DNA of 36,137 nt from Phellopilus nigrolimitatus (lineage: Eukaryota > Basidiomycota > Agaricomycetes > Hymenochaetales > Hymenochaetaceae): the NCBI GenBank assembly GCA_021029095.1, contig JAJOHG010000260.1, positions 1 through 36,137 on the forward strand, read 5' to 3'. The notes beneath the pieces were generated by a model that ran no database searches, was not told the DNA's origin, and saw nothing but the letters and a program-made list of their open reading frames with translations. The first letter of the stretch is position 1. Each line of letters opens with the position of its first letter. A program made the position numbers and the translations under genes. Positions 1 through 10,544 of the stretch are shown in pieces.

Positions 1-91
1 TGCCTCTGTCCTGATCGAAGCGTTTGGAGAGACCTTGCAGCGGATTGACTGGCCCGCAGTCGGCGCCATTGACGAGCATGGGCAGGGCCAT
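1..91 (-). CDS. PEX5: PEX5, peroxisomal PTS1 receptor, N-terminal exon (partial)
   Basis: Thirty codons from an ATG run off the left edge. The reading contains ADCG, then NPLQGLSKRFDQD. This matches the conserved Pex5/Pex20 N-terminal signature: an invariant cysteine after A-E/D, a following G..NPL block, then a basic F.QD stretch. In the family that cysteine (here residue 12) is the site of monoubiquitination used to recycle the receptor from the peroxisome membrane. Pex5 carries PTS1-bearing proteins into peroxisomes; its WxxxF repeats and TPR domain would lie outside the window. A Pex20-type co-receptor shares the N-terminus and cannot be excluded from 30 residues. Only the fragment and its start codon are directly seen. 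Confidence 0.72.
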   Translation of the reverse strand, partial: MALPMLVNGADCGPVNPLQGLSKRFDQDRG

Positions 92-2085
92 CTTCACTGA
101 GAGCTGATATCGACCACAAGGTAGCAATAAAATCGAGAATTGAAGACGAGTGTGCTGGGAGGCTGAGTGACCGCAGCATTGCGGACTTAAGTCGATCGAC
201 GGCAACGAGCGGCGACGATCAACCGGGGATTTTCACATGCTTGTTCTCTTAATGAAGCGCATACAAATGGCTTTCAATAAATACACAATATATGCTATTC
301 TCATTTGCATCATTCCTATGTGCATTTCTCTAGTACTATAATCCTACTTCCTACTTCATCATCACGCTCCTTCAGTTTGAACACGACTAGCCAATACGTG
401 AGTCTTCTTGTTCAAGTTTGAGTCAGTAATCCAGAGGTCATTGCAACAGGTGCCACATAAAACACAAAAATATCCTACCCCCTTCCCTAGTTGTTGCCTG
501 TGTAAACAACTGTCACTTGCATCCCTTGACAGGTTTAAATCTGACCACGGAAGGAGCATGGTTGCGTTATAGATAGCTGAGCTGCTGGAAGATTTCAGAC
601 ATAATGACTGACAATGTCAAACATTATGTCGGTACGCTCCTGCCAATTAACGTCGGCTGGACGCCCTGGGCTGGTTTTGGAACATGGTGTTGTCTGGAAG
701 TCGTAAAATTGGCTGTGCTTTGCTAGACGATTAGAACGATCTTGAAACTGCTGATTTATGCTAACCGGTGTCCACTAACTTTTTTATAGCGCGGGTCTCG
801 TGAAATGGGTGAGACACATGGGCGAAATTCTGTTAATAATCTCTGCAGCTACAAGTGTGCACATGTTTGGTCCAGGTGGTTGTATCGGCTCTGCCTCCGA
901 CTGAGCGATTCAGAGCCTGCTAAGGTGTATGCCCTGGAAGCTCAGAGACAGACATGAAGACAGTTCAAGACACGTCTGCGATTTTGATAGTTCCCTTCTG
1001 CGTTCTTGTCAACGGGTTATTATAAGCGAGGCGCGTCTTCAAGACGCGTTTTGGCTTAGTCGGAGTTTCAAAAAGACTTTGCAGTGTCCTGCGTGTGCAT
1101 GACCCTAAGCACTTCCATCCTATCCCTTGGTCCATTCATGTTACTACTGCTGCATGCTGCGAATTGATTCTGGGATCGTGGACTCGAGGATCAAACCGAA
1201 GCTCTAAACAGCCCATTATCTGTCCGCAATTCAAGGAGCAATGTCACACGACGCTCTTCGAAAGATCGCTATTATTCTACTTCGTGCACGCTTTCTTAAG
1301 GTGAGTACATTTCGGAGACGGTTGGAGAGATGCTCCGTCCTCACTAGTAGCCTCGCGTTAAAAACCATTGCTATTTATTTATAGTGCTTCAATTTACCTT
1401 TCTTTTCATATCTGTACAAGTGCAGGCTCCTTCCGTGCTATTGCTGGCTGTAATAATTCGCATAAATCATCCATCTTATGAGGAAGATGGAAGGGCGTGC
1501 ACAGTCTCTCCGAGCGTTGTTCCTATGCGAAGCCAGGTATTTATTAATCACTCGAAGCTTCGCTGATGCTAACTGATCGCTGCTGCTTTGCTAAGCCGCC
1601 GAAAGGCGAGGAACGCGCCGCCCCCCGTCCGACGGCAAATTAACTATTAGTATTAGTCTCTCAACGGTGCCGCTGGAGACAGGTACAGCCATCCGCAATA
1701 CTGATTCCAAGGTTTCAAGACGGGATAGAAAAAGGCAAGGCTACTCTCGTGAGTGCTCTTTCGGGTGCTCCCAGACCTTTTTAGAATCCTTCGACTGATG
1801 AACGAGTTGCTGAACGCCGTCTCTCATCACGATGATCTAATGACATGAAAGCCGATATCGCCCTGGCATGATCGCAGCTGGCGTATATTTGGCTCAGAGA
1901 TGGGCGGGCAGCTCGAGGTTGTTACGCGCTCTCCGCTTCTGCCCTTAACATCCCGCGCTATGCTCCCCCGGTACTGATATGCTCCCACTGCTCTGTCGGT
2001 GTAGGCAAACACGGTCAGCAGTTTAAAAATTATTATGGCGAGGAAAACAAATGGCTAACGAGCCATTTCCAGACTCTGATTTAGA
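92..2085. other. Intergenic gap without a convincing gene
   Basis: About 2 kb between the PEX5 start and the next gene. Only reading frames under 75 codons occur, mostly with non-ATG starts and no recognisable motif. The first few hundred bases should hold the PEX5 promoter and 5' leader. One short palindrome (1032-1048) is listed separately. A possible two-exon frame around 1241-1530 (donor GTGAGT, acceptor GTGCAG) can be built but resembles nothing I know. Confidence 0.6.
1032..1048. repeat. Perfect short palindrome
   Basis: CGCGTCTT and AAGACGCG are exact reverse complements separated by a single C. The site lies in non-coding sequence. It could be a binding site for a dimeric factor or chance; nothing adjacent decides between these. 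Confidence 0.5.
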
Positions 2086-2988
2086 ATGTCCACTCCGCTG
2101 ACAAACAAGCCGTATTTCCCCTTCATAATCTACGGCGCCGTACTCGCAGTCGCGCTCCTCGGGGGGCTGGGATGCTTCCTCCTGCCCCGCCTTTGCTGTT
2201 GCCGCAGGAGACAACGTACCAGCAGAGGCCACGACTCAGAGGCCGCAGGAGTCAAAGACGATCGTGATCCTGATATCCTCTCCGAGTCGCCGCAGCCGGA
2301 GACGAGCGAATTTCCCCGCTTCGGCACGGGGGAGGGCGGCGAAATCTCGCGGTGGTCTGTGGACTCGGACGCGGCGGGGGCGGGGCCCGGGACAGGCGGC
2401 CGGAGGTGGACCTGGCAGATGCGGAAACCCCAGACGCGGAGCCGGGGCTCGGCTGCCGCCATCGGCGACTCCGGTGCCTGGGCCCACAGGGCGGAGAGCA
2501 ATGCCTCCAGCCCGCTCGTCGCGCCAGCCGCCGCCGCCGACGATGACAGCCCGGCCAGCACACCACGCGCGTCGGACGGCCGCGATGTCGGAGCGCGGCA
2601 CGCGCAGCAGCCGGGCTACGCCCCGAGCAGGGCCCGCGCACTGGAGGCGTCGTACGCGTCCCTGGTGCGGGCCGCCGCCGGCGCCTCCGCAGAACTGGCG
2701 GCCGGCTCTGGCGCCGCTCGCTCGCATGGCAGGTCTGAGCGCGCCGTCTCCGCGCACACCGTCGCATCCGCCCGCTCAGCAGCACCGCCTGCCGTATCCG
2801 GTGCAATGGACTCCGTAGACGCGCAACCAGCATCAGCCGAAGCCAAGCGCGAAGCCGGAGGCTCGTCCGACCCCGCTAGCGCGACAAACTCCCGCCTGCC
2901 AGAGTACGCGAGCGCGACGAGCTCCCCTCTGCCGGAGTATGCGAGCTTTCTCGTGGGCGGATCGGGTGAGAGGAGGGAGCCGGGTTGA
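2086..2988 (+). CDS. Single-pass membrane protein of unknown function
   Basis: A 300-residue uninterrupted reading from an ATG. Residues about 12-34 form one clear hydrophobic segment (FIIYGAVLAVALLGGLGCFLL). It is followed at once by a juxtamembrane RLCCCRRRQR cluster, which favours a type III/N-out single-pass protein with a basic, cysteine-rich cytoplasmic edge and possible S-acylation. The rest is low-complexity, rich in Ala, Ser, Pro, Arg and acidic residues, and probably disordered. Near the C-terminus a short motif, LPEYAS, occurs twice. GC-rich third positions fit coding use in this window. Long opposite-strand frames across the same bases are shadows of the GC content. I do not recognise a family; such single-TM, disordered-tail proteins are common in Agaricomycetes and often lack annotation. 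An unseen 5' exon is possible. Confidence 0.55.
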   Translation: MSTPLTNKPYFPFIIYGAVLAVALLGGLGCFLLPRLCCCRRRQRTSRGHDSEAAGVKDDRDPDILSESPQPETSEFPRFGTGEGGEISRWSVDSDAAGAGPGTGGRRWTWQMRKPQTRSRGSAAAIGDSGAWAHRAESNASSPLVAPAAAADDDSPASTPRASDGRDVGARHAQQPGYAPSRARALEASYASLVRAAAGASAELAAGSGAARSHGRSERAVSAHTVASARSAAPPAVSGAMDSVDAQPASAEAKREAGGSSDPASATNSRLPEYASATSSPLPEYASFLVGGSGERREPG

Positions 2989-3752
2989 CGCTCTAGCCCT
3001 TCCCTTTGATCCAATTGGGCTTTATTATCGATATACCGGTCCCATCTTTTCAGTACCATCTACTCGCAGCATACATACACTCTCGTTAGAAAACAGGACT
3101 CCCATATATACCCCCAAAATATGCCTTTCCCGTTCCCTTGGAATCCACTCGCTCTCTTTCTGCCGAATCCAACCACTCTTTCCGATGCCTCGACGTACGA
3201 TGCCTTGATTATACCGGCTTAGTTTAGTACCTACACATATCTCCAAATCCAAGCGCTGTATCATACACCCGACCAGAAGCGAGCAGAAAATGAAGCGGAG
3301 GCAGACAAGACCGACGTTCGTGTGGGGCCTGCATGCGGCGCACCATGAGCGCGATCAGGCTTCCAGGTTAATTAATTAGCGTTCATCTCGAGCTGCGACG
3401 CGCCTGTTGCGCTTCATAATCTGGCACGGGGCGTAAGATGCCTCGCTAAATCAAAGATGCAAAAAGAAGGGAGGGTGGGGGCTGGTTAGTCTCACAGATG
3501 TGGCTGGGGAACGATCGTCCGCGCCGGGCGCCAGCGGGCCGCCCCGCGCCACCGAAGTACCTGTACGTACATACATCCGTAGACGGCCACCCCGCGTCGC
3601 GCCACCGCGCCGTGCAGTGCCAGAGCCTATCGCCTATCCACTCTATTTTAGCCTCCCGCTCACCGCCACCCGCGTCGGCGCCGGCGCAGTGTCCACCGGT
3701 TGCCGCGCAAGTGGCGGAATATTGCGGCTTAGCGCAGGCGTGCGGAGTCAGA

Positions 3753-3795
3753 CGCGGGCGCGGGCGCGGGCTCGGGCGCGGGCCCGCGCGCTCGG
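3753..3795. repeat. GC-rich simple repeat (GCGGGC type)
   Basis: Irregular GCGGGC units within an intergenic block. A block of the opposite sense (GCGCCC units) lies at about 4118-4148, so the two could pair as a long-range stem in a transcript. No function is implied. Confidence 0.6.
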
Positions 3796-4698
3796 CGTTC
3801 TTGGTAATGGATGACTGGAGCGTGGCGTCGGCCCGTGGCGACTGGCGCCGCCCAGGCCGGCCGGCGGTGGCGACACGTATTCACCCCATGTATATACATA
3901 ACGCGCGTACTGTCATATAGTCTATAGAAGGCGCGCGCGCTCCCCGGGCTCCGCGCTCCCGACGGGGCTGCGGGCGCCCCACGCGCGGCGCGGAGGTTCG
4001 CGCAACGCCACGCCACGACAGTCATACGTATACTAATAGCCAGGCGCTCTATTGATATACATATCGCCGGGTGCCACGGGCGCGCCCTTCTCTTCCCGCT
4101 GTCGAAACGCGCTCCACAGAGCGCCCGCGCCCGCGCCCGTGCCCGCGCTAAAAACGCTCGAGCAGCGATCCGCGCTCGTGCCGGGACCCGTCCCTTTCCC
4201 TATTAGTTCTCTCATCTATGCTCACGTCTCGCGTCTCGCGGATCCAGTAAGACTCAAGAGGGACCGGAGCTTGATCTGCGCCCCACCGCCCGCGGGGCCC
4301 TTCGAACGCCTCGGGAGGGGGAAGCGAAGCCCCCGCGCCACCCGATCACGGGGGGAGGGGGCCGCACGCCACCGCTTCCCTCCGCCCGTCCAGAACCACA
4401 TATACTGTATGGTATATGCAAAACCCACTTCTATCAGCCTTCTCGGGGCGCTCTAGCGCACGCGCGGGCGGGAGAAGAGGGGGGCACCCCGCGATCAAAA
4501 TTTAAAATATCTTCATTCGAACGGCGCCTCAAAGCCAATCGCCCCGGATCCCGTAGCTACAGGGCACACAATGATACTGCACATCCCAATTTTTTTTTCA
4601 TTGACCACGGGCGCGCCTACGTGTACATCCCTCTCCGAGACCCAAGTAAATCGTATGGTGTACACTATGTACAGACAGTAGTATTCGTATCTACAAAC

Positions 4699-4717
4699 CC
4701 GCCGGCCAGGCCGGCGG
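4699..4717. repeat. GC palindrome, 9-bp arms
   Basis: CCGCCGGCC and GGCCGGCGG are perfect reverse complements around a single A. A related CCAGGCCGGC block occurs near 3852. It could form a very stable hairpin in the 3' UTR of either flanking gene. Confidence 0.6.
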
Positions 4718-4949
4718 TCCACAGTTAATAACGGATCGTACGCATATCGTAATTCGGAACGGGGACGCTCTCAACAAAAAAGAAAGAAAAAGGGGGTAGC
4801 GGGACAGAAGAGATAGAAGCAAGCGGGAAACTGGGCCAATCGATACAGTTGCGTCTCGAACATATAAAGTAGCGGAGGAGAGAAAAAAAAAAAAGAAAAA
4901 AAGAAAAAAGAAGCGGAGCAGGATATAAGTGCAGAAGAAGAGCGTCAAC

Positions 4950-4972
4950 GGGCGGGCGGGCGGGCGGGCGGT
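4950..4972 (+). repeat. (GGGC)n tract with quadruplex potential
   Basis: At least five GGG or GGGG runs are each separated by one C. This satisfies the usual four-G-tract rule with single-base loops. It lies about 230 bp beyond the stop of the zinc-finger gene, probably within its 3' UTR on the C-rich sense strand. Confidence 0.7.
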
Positions 4973-5202
4973 TGATTAGAGCGGGCGAGGGCGCGGGCGC
5001 GGACGGGCATATACGGTTACGGTATTCATAAATAGATGGGCGGGGGCGACATGGACCTGGGTCATGAATGCATGCGGAGCGAGCGTGGCGGCGAGGACGA
5101 GCAAGAAAGCGGATATGCGAGCATGCAGACGGACGGACGGATGGGCAGAAAAAAAAAACAAGCGGATACACGAAAACAAGCAACACACGACACGACACAG
5201 AA

Positions 5203-7011
5203 CTACGCAGCCGAGAGGTCCGGCGCGGGGCCGCGCGCCGGCGTGGCCTGCGCGCTGTGCACGCCGCCCGACGCGATGCTGCCCGCGCCCGTGCCGTCCG
5301 AGTCATACGCGCTCGAGCCCGAGTCCCCGGCTCCGTGGTGCCCACCATGGCCCCCACTCCCATTTCCGCTCCCGTTCCCATTCGCGTGGTGGTGCCCGTT
5401 GGACGGCCCGTCCGTGTTCGACGCGCGGAACGCGCCCAGCGGGTTCGGCTTCGCCTGGCCGTTCGCCTTTTGCGCCACGACGGCCTGCTCGTGCGTCCGC
5501 CGGCACTCCGCACCGCCCTCAGACCGGAGGTGGCGCTGCGCGTTGCATCGCCGCATCACGGAAGAAAGGAAAGGTGAGCGTTAGCGCGCAGTTTAGAGCG
5601 TTTTCCCCGGCGTAAGCGGCCAATTGGACCAAGGCGGTAAAGTGCGTTTTATTTCGACATCGGCAAAGCGTTCAGCGCGTTTTGATGCGGGTATTTCGGC
5701 GTTCCAAACGAGCGAGCGTTAAGCGTAAAACGCCGGAGAACGCGCGCGAGAGCGTGAAAAAAGTATGAATGCAAGGGAGGAAAGGGGAAAGGTGAAAAAT
5801 GAGTCAGCATTCGCGATTCTCGGACGTAAGACGACGCGAACAAGCGCGAAACAAAAGAGGGACGAATGACAGTGGCGGCGGAGAAGCCGAACAGTCGGGC
5901 CAAATTGACTTTGTTCTGATGACTTGGGGGGCAAAACACAGGGGGGAAAGGAGGAAGAAAAGGGACGTACGTTGAGCGCGTCGAGTCTGCTGAAAGTCTT
6001 CCCGCAGCCATGACACACATTTGATGTTGTCCGAGACGAGTGCAACGCCTGATGCCGCCTAATTTAGAAAATTGAAACGAGTCATCGTCAGATCCGTAGG
6101 CTCGACTGGGATAGCGCTGGAGCGCACGTACTTGCAATCATGCTGACGCGCGAAACCTTTGTTACACCCGGGCCACTCGCATACATACGGGCGCTCCTCC
6201 GTGTGAGACCGGAGATGGCCTGTAAGAGAGACAGACAGGCGGTCAGTCAGTCAGCGCCAGACAGGCACGCAGACGCGGACGGACCTCTGAGGTTGAAGCG
6301 GCGGGTGAAGGTGCTCCCGCAGCCTGGCACGGGGCAGACGAAGTGGGCCTCGTTTCTCCTGCGGCTGGCGCTGGCGGCCTGGGTCGCGCTGGTGGTGACC
6401 TGCTGCTTCTCGACCTGGAGGATAGGGGGGAGGCGCGGGGGCGTGTTCCCGCCGCTCGCGTAGCCGCTCATGGCGTCTGCAGCGGGCGAGGCGCCGGTCT
6501 GGGCCTGGGCGGCTGCGAGGGCGGTTGCGTGGTTGTAGAGCAGGGCGGCGTTGGGGGCGAAGTAGACGTCGGGGTGCGGCTGAGGGTTGAGAGCGGAGCC
6601 GCGGGGCGGGCCGGAGGCGGAGGCAGAAGTGGAGGCGGGGGGCGCGTCGGGGGGCGGTGCCTGGGTGTGCCTGCGGTAGTGGCTCTGCTGGGAGATGGAG
6701 TGGGGGTGCGGCTGGGCGTACTGCTGGTGGTGGAGGTGGGGGATGGAGGGGAGGGGATAGGGCGTGTGATGGAGGGCGGTGTAAGCCATGCCAGGGGACG
6801 AGGAGGAGGAGGAAGAAGAATGGGGCGGGGTGTGGGAGGGTGTGGGAGTGCCGTCGGGGTAGTGGATGTGGTGATGCCTGGGGAGGTAGTTTATATTGTA
6901 GGGGTTGTAGGGGATGTTGTTCTGGCTGGTGTGGGAGGGATGAGGATGAGGATGGGAGTGGGGATGCCAGGCCTGTTGGGGTTCCATGTCTGATTCGGTG
7001 TAAGTGCGCAT
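5203..7011 (-). CDS. C2H2 zinc finger transcription factor, Crz1-like
   Basis: Four exons can be joined in phase: 7011-6285, 6219-6132, 6058-5971 and 5535-5203, giving about 411 residues. Residues 1-220 are a disordered His/Pro/Ser/Gln-rich region. Finger 1 (about 226-248, CPVPGC...HLRSH) and finger 2 (about 256-278, CEWPGC...HQALH) are C2H2 and joined by a TEERPY linker. Finger 3 (about 287-312) starts CHGC and ends [11 protein letters not shown], so its last ligand is Cys. Two standard fingers plus this atypical third is the pattern of fungal Crz1, the calcineurin-activated nuclear factor for calcium and stress responses. A calcineurin-docking PxIxIT motif was not recognised, so orthology is not proven. 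The tail is rich in Gly, Asn, His and Ser. The third intron (435 nt) is unusually long. All exon joins fall inside the finger region, which makes the model firm there; the start at MRTYTES or the in-frame MEPQQ is less certain. Confidence 0.85.
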
Positions 7012-10000
7012 GAGGGAAGTTCTTGGAGGTGTCTTTTGTACTTTCTGTTCTGCGCAGGACAGGACGTCGTTCGAACGCGAAGGGGGCGGTGCTGCCTGCT
7101 TCGATCACCCATCCAGATTTTGATTATTGATTTTGATTCAGCTTTTTGAAACACCGCGCCAGACGCTGACTAACCCTCGGAGGCCGTGCCGCCCGCGTGT
7201 CTAGCACCGCTTCCCACGCCATTCCAAATGGGTCGACATGTTATATTCACGGCGCCAATCACGCTCTCCTATGAATACACTTACATCCGCGCTGTGCAGC
7301 TGCTGCGACCCTGCCTGCCTGATGTCCTGTGCTGTGGCGGCGTCTCTGCGCTCGCTCCTGCGTCCGTAGCCTTCTTTGCAGAGTCCTTCTGAGGCTGAGC
7401 TCCCATCGGCGCGTTCGTCGTCCTCGCGTGCTTCCCTCTCCCGCTCGCCCGCTCTGCGTCCGTGCGCTCCCACGCCCCGTCGATCCTGCGCGGCGACCGC
7501 TGATCGTCGCCCCTCCGATTCCACCGTCACTGACGCCACCATCCGCGATCCGGTCATGCAGTCAGTCGCCTTCTCCTCGCGAACACACAACGTCTCCGGT
7601 TTCCACTGGCGACCGACGCCGCTGCCTGCATCACCGAATCGCTGACCCGCGCTTCTTTGCTGCTGCGCTGCTGACTCCGGATCTCGAGTCACACTCAGAA
7701 GGCGACGTCTATTGGCAAACCCTATGTATGCGCGCGCAGTGGTGGTGCGCCTTCTCTTCTGTCCTCGAAAGGAGGCGTCTCCCACATCCGTCTTTGTCCT
7801 CGAATCGGACGGTCGGCCGCTAGACGCCCATACACACATGAACGCCATCGCCACGTGTCTCCGCGCTTCCGAGCTTCGCCCCCAGCCTACTCTAAATCTT
7901 CGCAAGTGGTGCCCCTCGCCGAACCCTAATACGGCCACCCGACCACTTATGAGCGCCTCGCGCGTGCCTGGGGCTGAATGGGCTGTGCGACCTGTACTTT
8001 CCTGCTCTAGACCTCGATTCGGAAAACGGAAGCGATAGAATGGCCCGGATCGGCAGAGGCGGTACCCCAGGATCTTAATTTTACCGTTCTATAAATGATT
8101 CTATAAATGCTTATGACTTGCTTCCGAGAGCAGGCGCAGCTTATATATGAAGCCTCAACCCATTAGCATGGAAGACGGGCAGTGCCAAACACCTCCCCAG
8201 TAAAACTCTCCTCCAGTCCTGACTCGCTGCCGCTCCCGAACCTATCTATGTCCCTGCCTTCCCATCTATGCCTGCGCCTTCCGCGTCCTCTGTCTTCGAC
8301 ATGTCTTCTGCTGCTTAACGCCGGCGTGTTTCTAAAACCTTGTGTCTTCTTCATGCGCCAGGAAGCGTAATCGCAGCCATAAGTGCCTGCGCGCATGCAG
8401 GAATTAGCTACAAGGCTGCTTCGTGACTCAGCTTTTTGCTGCGCTGCGTATATAACTTCAAACTCAATGCGATTCTCGACGTCCTAGCCTTTCGCATTTC
8501 CTGCTTGCATCATGCTTCGCCGCCTTCTTCAATCAATGAACGAACGAGGCTTTGCACCATTGTCAGATGCAGGACCTTTGCTGGAGACCAAGCTGCCCAC
8601 CGCTTCCCGACATGTGCTTTTATGCCTGCGCTTCTCCGCTGCGCGGCATACATATACAGCCCCACATTCAAATCTCTGTTCCTTCCTTCAATACAATACA
8701 ATAGCAAGGCACCGCATATCAAAGTCGCCGGAACACTCTTCTATGCTCGCGACGCGACGCGCGCGCCTGCGCACCCGCCGAGATCAAAACGCCGAGCCAC
8801 CGCAGACGCGCCCGGCTTGCACTTGAAAACCCCCCTCTTTTCTCCGGATCTCTGATTTGCGCTGCCGTCAACTTCAGCGGGTCCCCAGCCCACACTCTTC
8901 TCGATCCTCGATTCTCGACAGCCCTGATTTCCCCCTCCCCTCCGGCATTCTCAGTCCGGCGGATGAGGCCAGCGCGCGCGGCTCGCGCGCCATCGAACCG
9001 CTCCTCAGTGCGCCGAACCGAGCTAGACCTGGAGACGCGCGCGCGCGCGAGCCGGATTAGAGTTTGTAAAGAATGTCGGTGCTGCGCTGCCGCCTGCGTC
9101 TTCCTTCTTGCGTCTTGCGTCTTCATCCGGCCTGGACCCGGTATGGGAGCTGGCCCGTCATCATCAGATCCGGGCGTTGGTAATGTGTTAATGTGTATTG
9201 TATATCGCCGCCCGCGCGTGTTTGCGGAATCGCGAATTGCGAATGATTTTTTTTTTTTTGTGTTCGTGCTGAAAGTGGGTGATTCGCCGGCCGGTGGAAA
9301 ACAAATCCGGTGGCGGCGTGGAGTGGAGGGGAGGCTTCGAGCGCGTCGAAGTGCGTTGAGTGCAAGGACGGACATATAGTCGGTATTCTGATGATGCGTC
9401 ACATCGTAATGCATAATTTCTATCAACGCATAGAAAGAGGCAGGGTCCGGTTCCGTCCCAGCCAGATTACATGTAATGCATATCATATCACTTACTAATG
9501 CGTGATCAGAGCGCAGATACGGGCCCCATAGACACCCACCGAGACCCCTTTCGTCTGCGCCAGCCCGGTCGACGGCCCATAAAACGCGCGGGCGCGGCGC
9601 TAGCGCCAAACACATCCGGGCTGCGGCGGACCCAGGGGTACGCGCTTCCTCTTCAGCAATAGCGCGGCAACCACAATTACAATCATAACAACAGGCACAC
9701 AACAACGGGCCAATAGTGGACACAACAGGCCGTCTGCACGCGCAAGCCCGTCGGCGCACATTATGATGGCGATGATGGCGATCCGCGGGCGCCGCATGCG
9801 ATCATCATCACTGATCGCGATCTCCGATCGGGCCCGCGCTGCACCGCAGGCGCTGATCTGGGCAGCCCCCCCACGCTACCCGGCGTGTGGCGGTATCTGC
9901 GTGATGGCGAAGCGGACGTGTATCAGTGATGCGTCTCGGCTTGGCCTTCCAGTACGTACGTGTTGGATGCGGATGCGGATGTGGATGCGGATGTGGATGC

Positions 10001-10544
10001 GGAAGGGAGATGGCCTGTTTTTGTGGCTGGCTGTAGTGTGGGTGGGGCGTTGGGACTCGCTTCGAGGAGATTTTGTGGATTTATTTATTTATATTTATCT
10101 CTCGTTCGAGCCCGTTATTGATATCGTATTGCTCGGATGGCACTGGCGCTCGTCGGTCGTTACATGCGCCGACGGCGGGATAAGTACTCCGAGTTTCCGA
10201 CGCTCATCTGTTCGAGAGTTTGATGAAAGAATAGACTGGATCTGTGGGACGATGCAGGTAGGAAGTAGCGGAAAATCACAGCGACGGGGTGCTTCAAGCC
10301 TGAAGACCCGCCAACCACTTTTTTCTTCCGACAAGGCAAGGAGGGCTTTGCATATGCAGAAATCGCCCCTCGATGCCAGCCATCTACGAAACACGCCCCG
10401 TCGAGCACGAGAAACTAAAGACATCGGCGCCCAGATTGCAACCCCAAGCCACAGCTAGATAATACACAAATAACCCTTTCGATATACATACATCCTCAAT
10501 CTACACAACATTAAATTTATATCCTCGTACACCCTGTTTGGCCC
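7012..10544. other. 3.5 kb region upstream of the zinc-finger gene, no supported gene
   Basis: It should contain the promoter and 5' leader of the Crz1-like gene: pyrimidine-rich stretches near 7380-7480 and 8880-8950 and TATAAAT-like sites at about 8090-8108. Several long frames exist (346 codons on the minus strand at 8719-9759, 245 at 7201-7938, 231 on the plus strand at 9763-10458). They lack family signatures, are arginine- or serine-rich and cross homopolymer runs, so I do not call them. A hexamer repeat lies near its right end. A poorly conserved gene or long non-coding RNA could be hidden here. Confidence 0.5.
9965..10003 (+). repeat. Hexamer tandem repeat GGATGY
   Basis: About six and a half consecutive copies of GGATGC or GGATGT in intergenic DNA, a typical variable microsatellite. 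Confidence 0.85.

Larger units (their letters stand above)
2989..5202. other. GC-rich intergenic region with no supported gene
   Basis: About 2.2 kb between two convergent 3' ends. Very GC-rich blocks (GCGGGC/GCCCGC repeats around 3753-3795 and 4118-4148) alternate with AT-rich TATATAC-like stretches. Frames up to 130-180 codons exist on several strands at once, as expected where stops are depleted, and their translations are arginine/alanine/proline runs without domain signatures. It probably holds the 3' UTRs and polyadenylation sites of the flanking genes plus simple repeats. Confidence 0.55.

Noticed and set aside
1032..1048. Palindrome considered as a transposon end
   Set aside because: There is no matching distal copy or target duplication nearby.
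1241..1530. Possible two-exon gene (MSHDALRK... plus APSVLLLAV...)
   Set aside because: Splice signals fit, but only about 60 residues result, with no recognisable domain or further exons.
2130..2833. Three long minus-strand frames opposite the membrane protein
   Set aside because: They arise from GC-rich codon usage of the plus-strand gene; none has a hydrophobic or domain pattern.
3500..4456. Arginine/alanine-rich frames in the GC-rich gap
   Set aside because: They translate simple repeats in several frames at once; no start context, splicing or domain.
5064..5615. 183-codon and similar plus-strand frames
   Set aside because: Antisense shadows of the last exon of the zinc-finger gene, whose finger junction is secure on the minus strand.
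6343..6993. 216-codon plus-strand glycine/valine-rich frame
   Set aside because: Antisense of the His/Pro/Ser-rich first exon of the zinc-finger gene.
7201..7938. 245-codon minus-strand frame
   Set aside because: It lies in the promoter/leader side of the zinc-finger gene, is rich in Arg, Ser and Gly, and has no motif or plausible splice partners.
8719..9759. 346-codon minus-strand frame upstream of the zinc-finger gene
   Set aside because: The start is surrounded by cysteine/arginine-rich odd composition, it crosses a T run giving KKKK, shows no domain, and other strands are open too. Treated as chance in stop-poor DNA.
9763..10458. 231-codon plus-strand frame
   Set aside because: It translates the GGATGY microsatellite as MRMRMWMR; the rest lacks family features.
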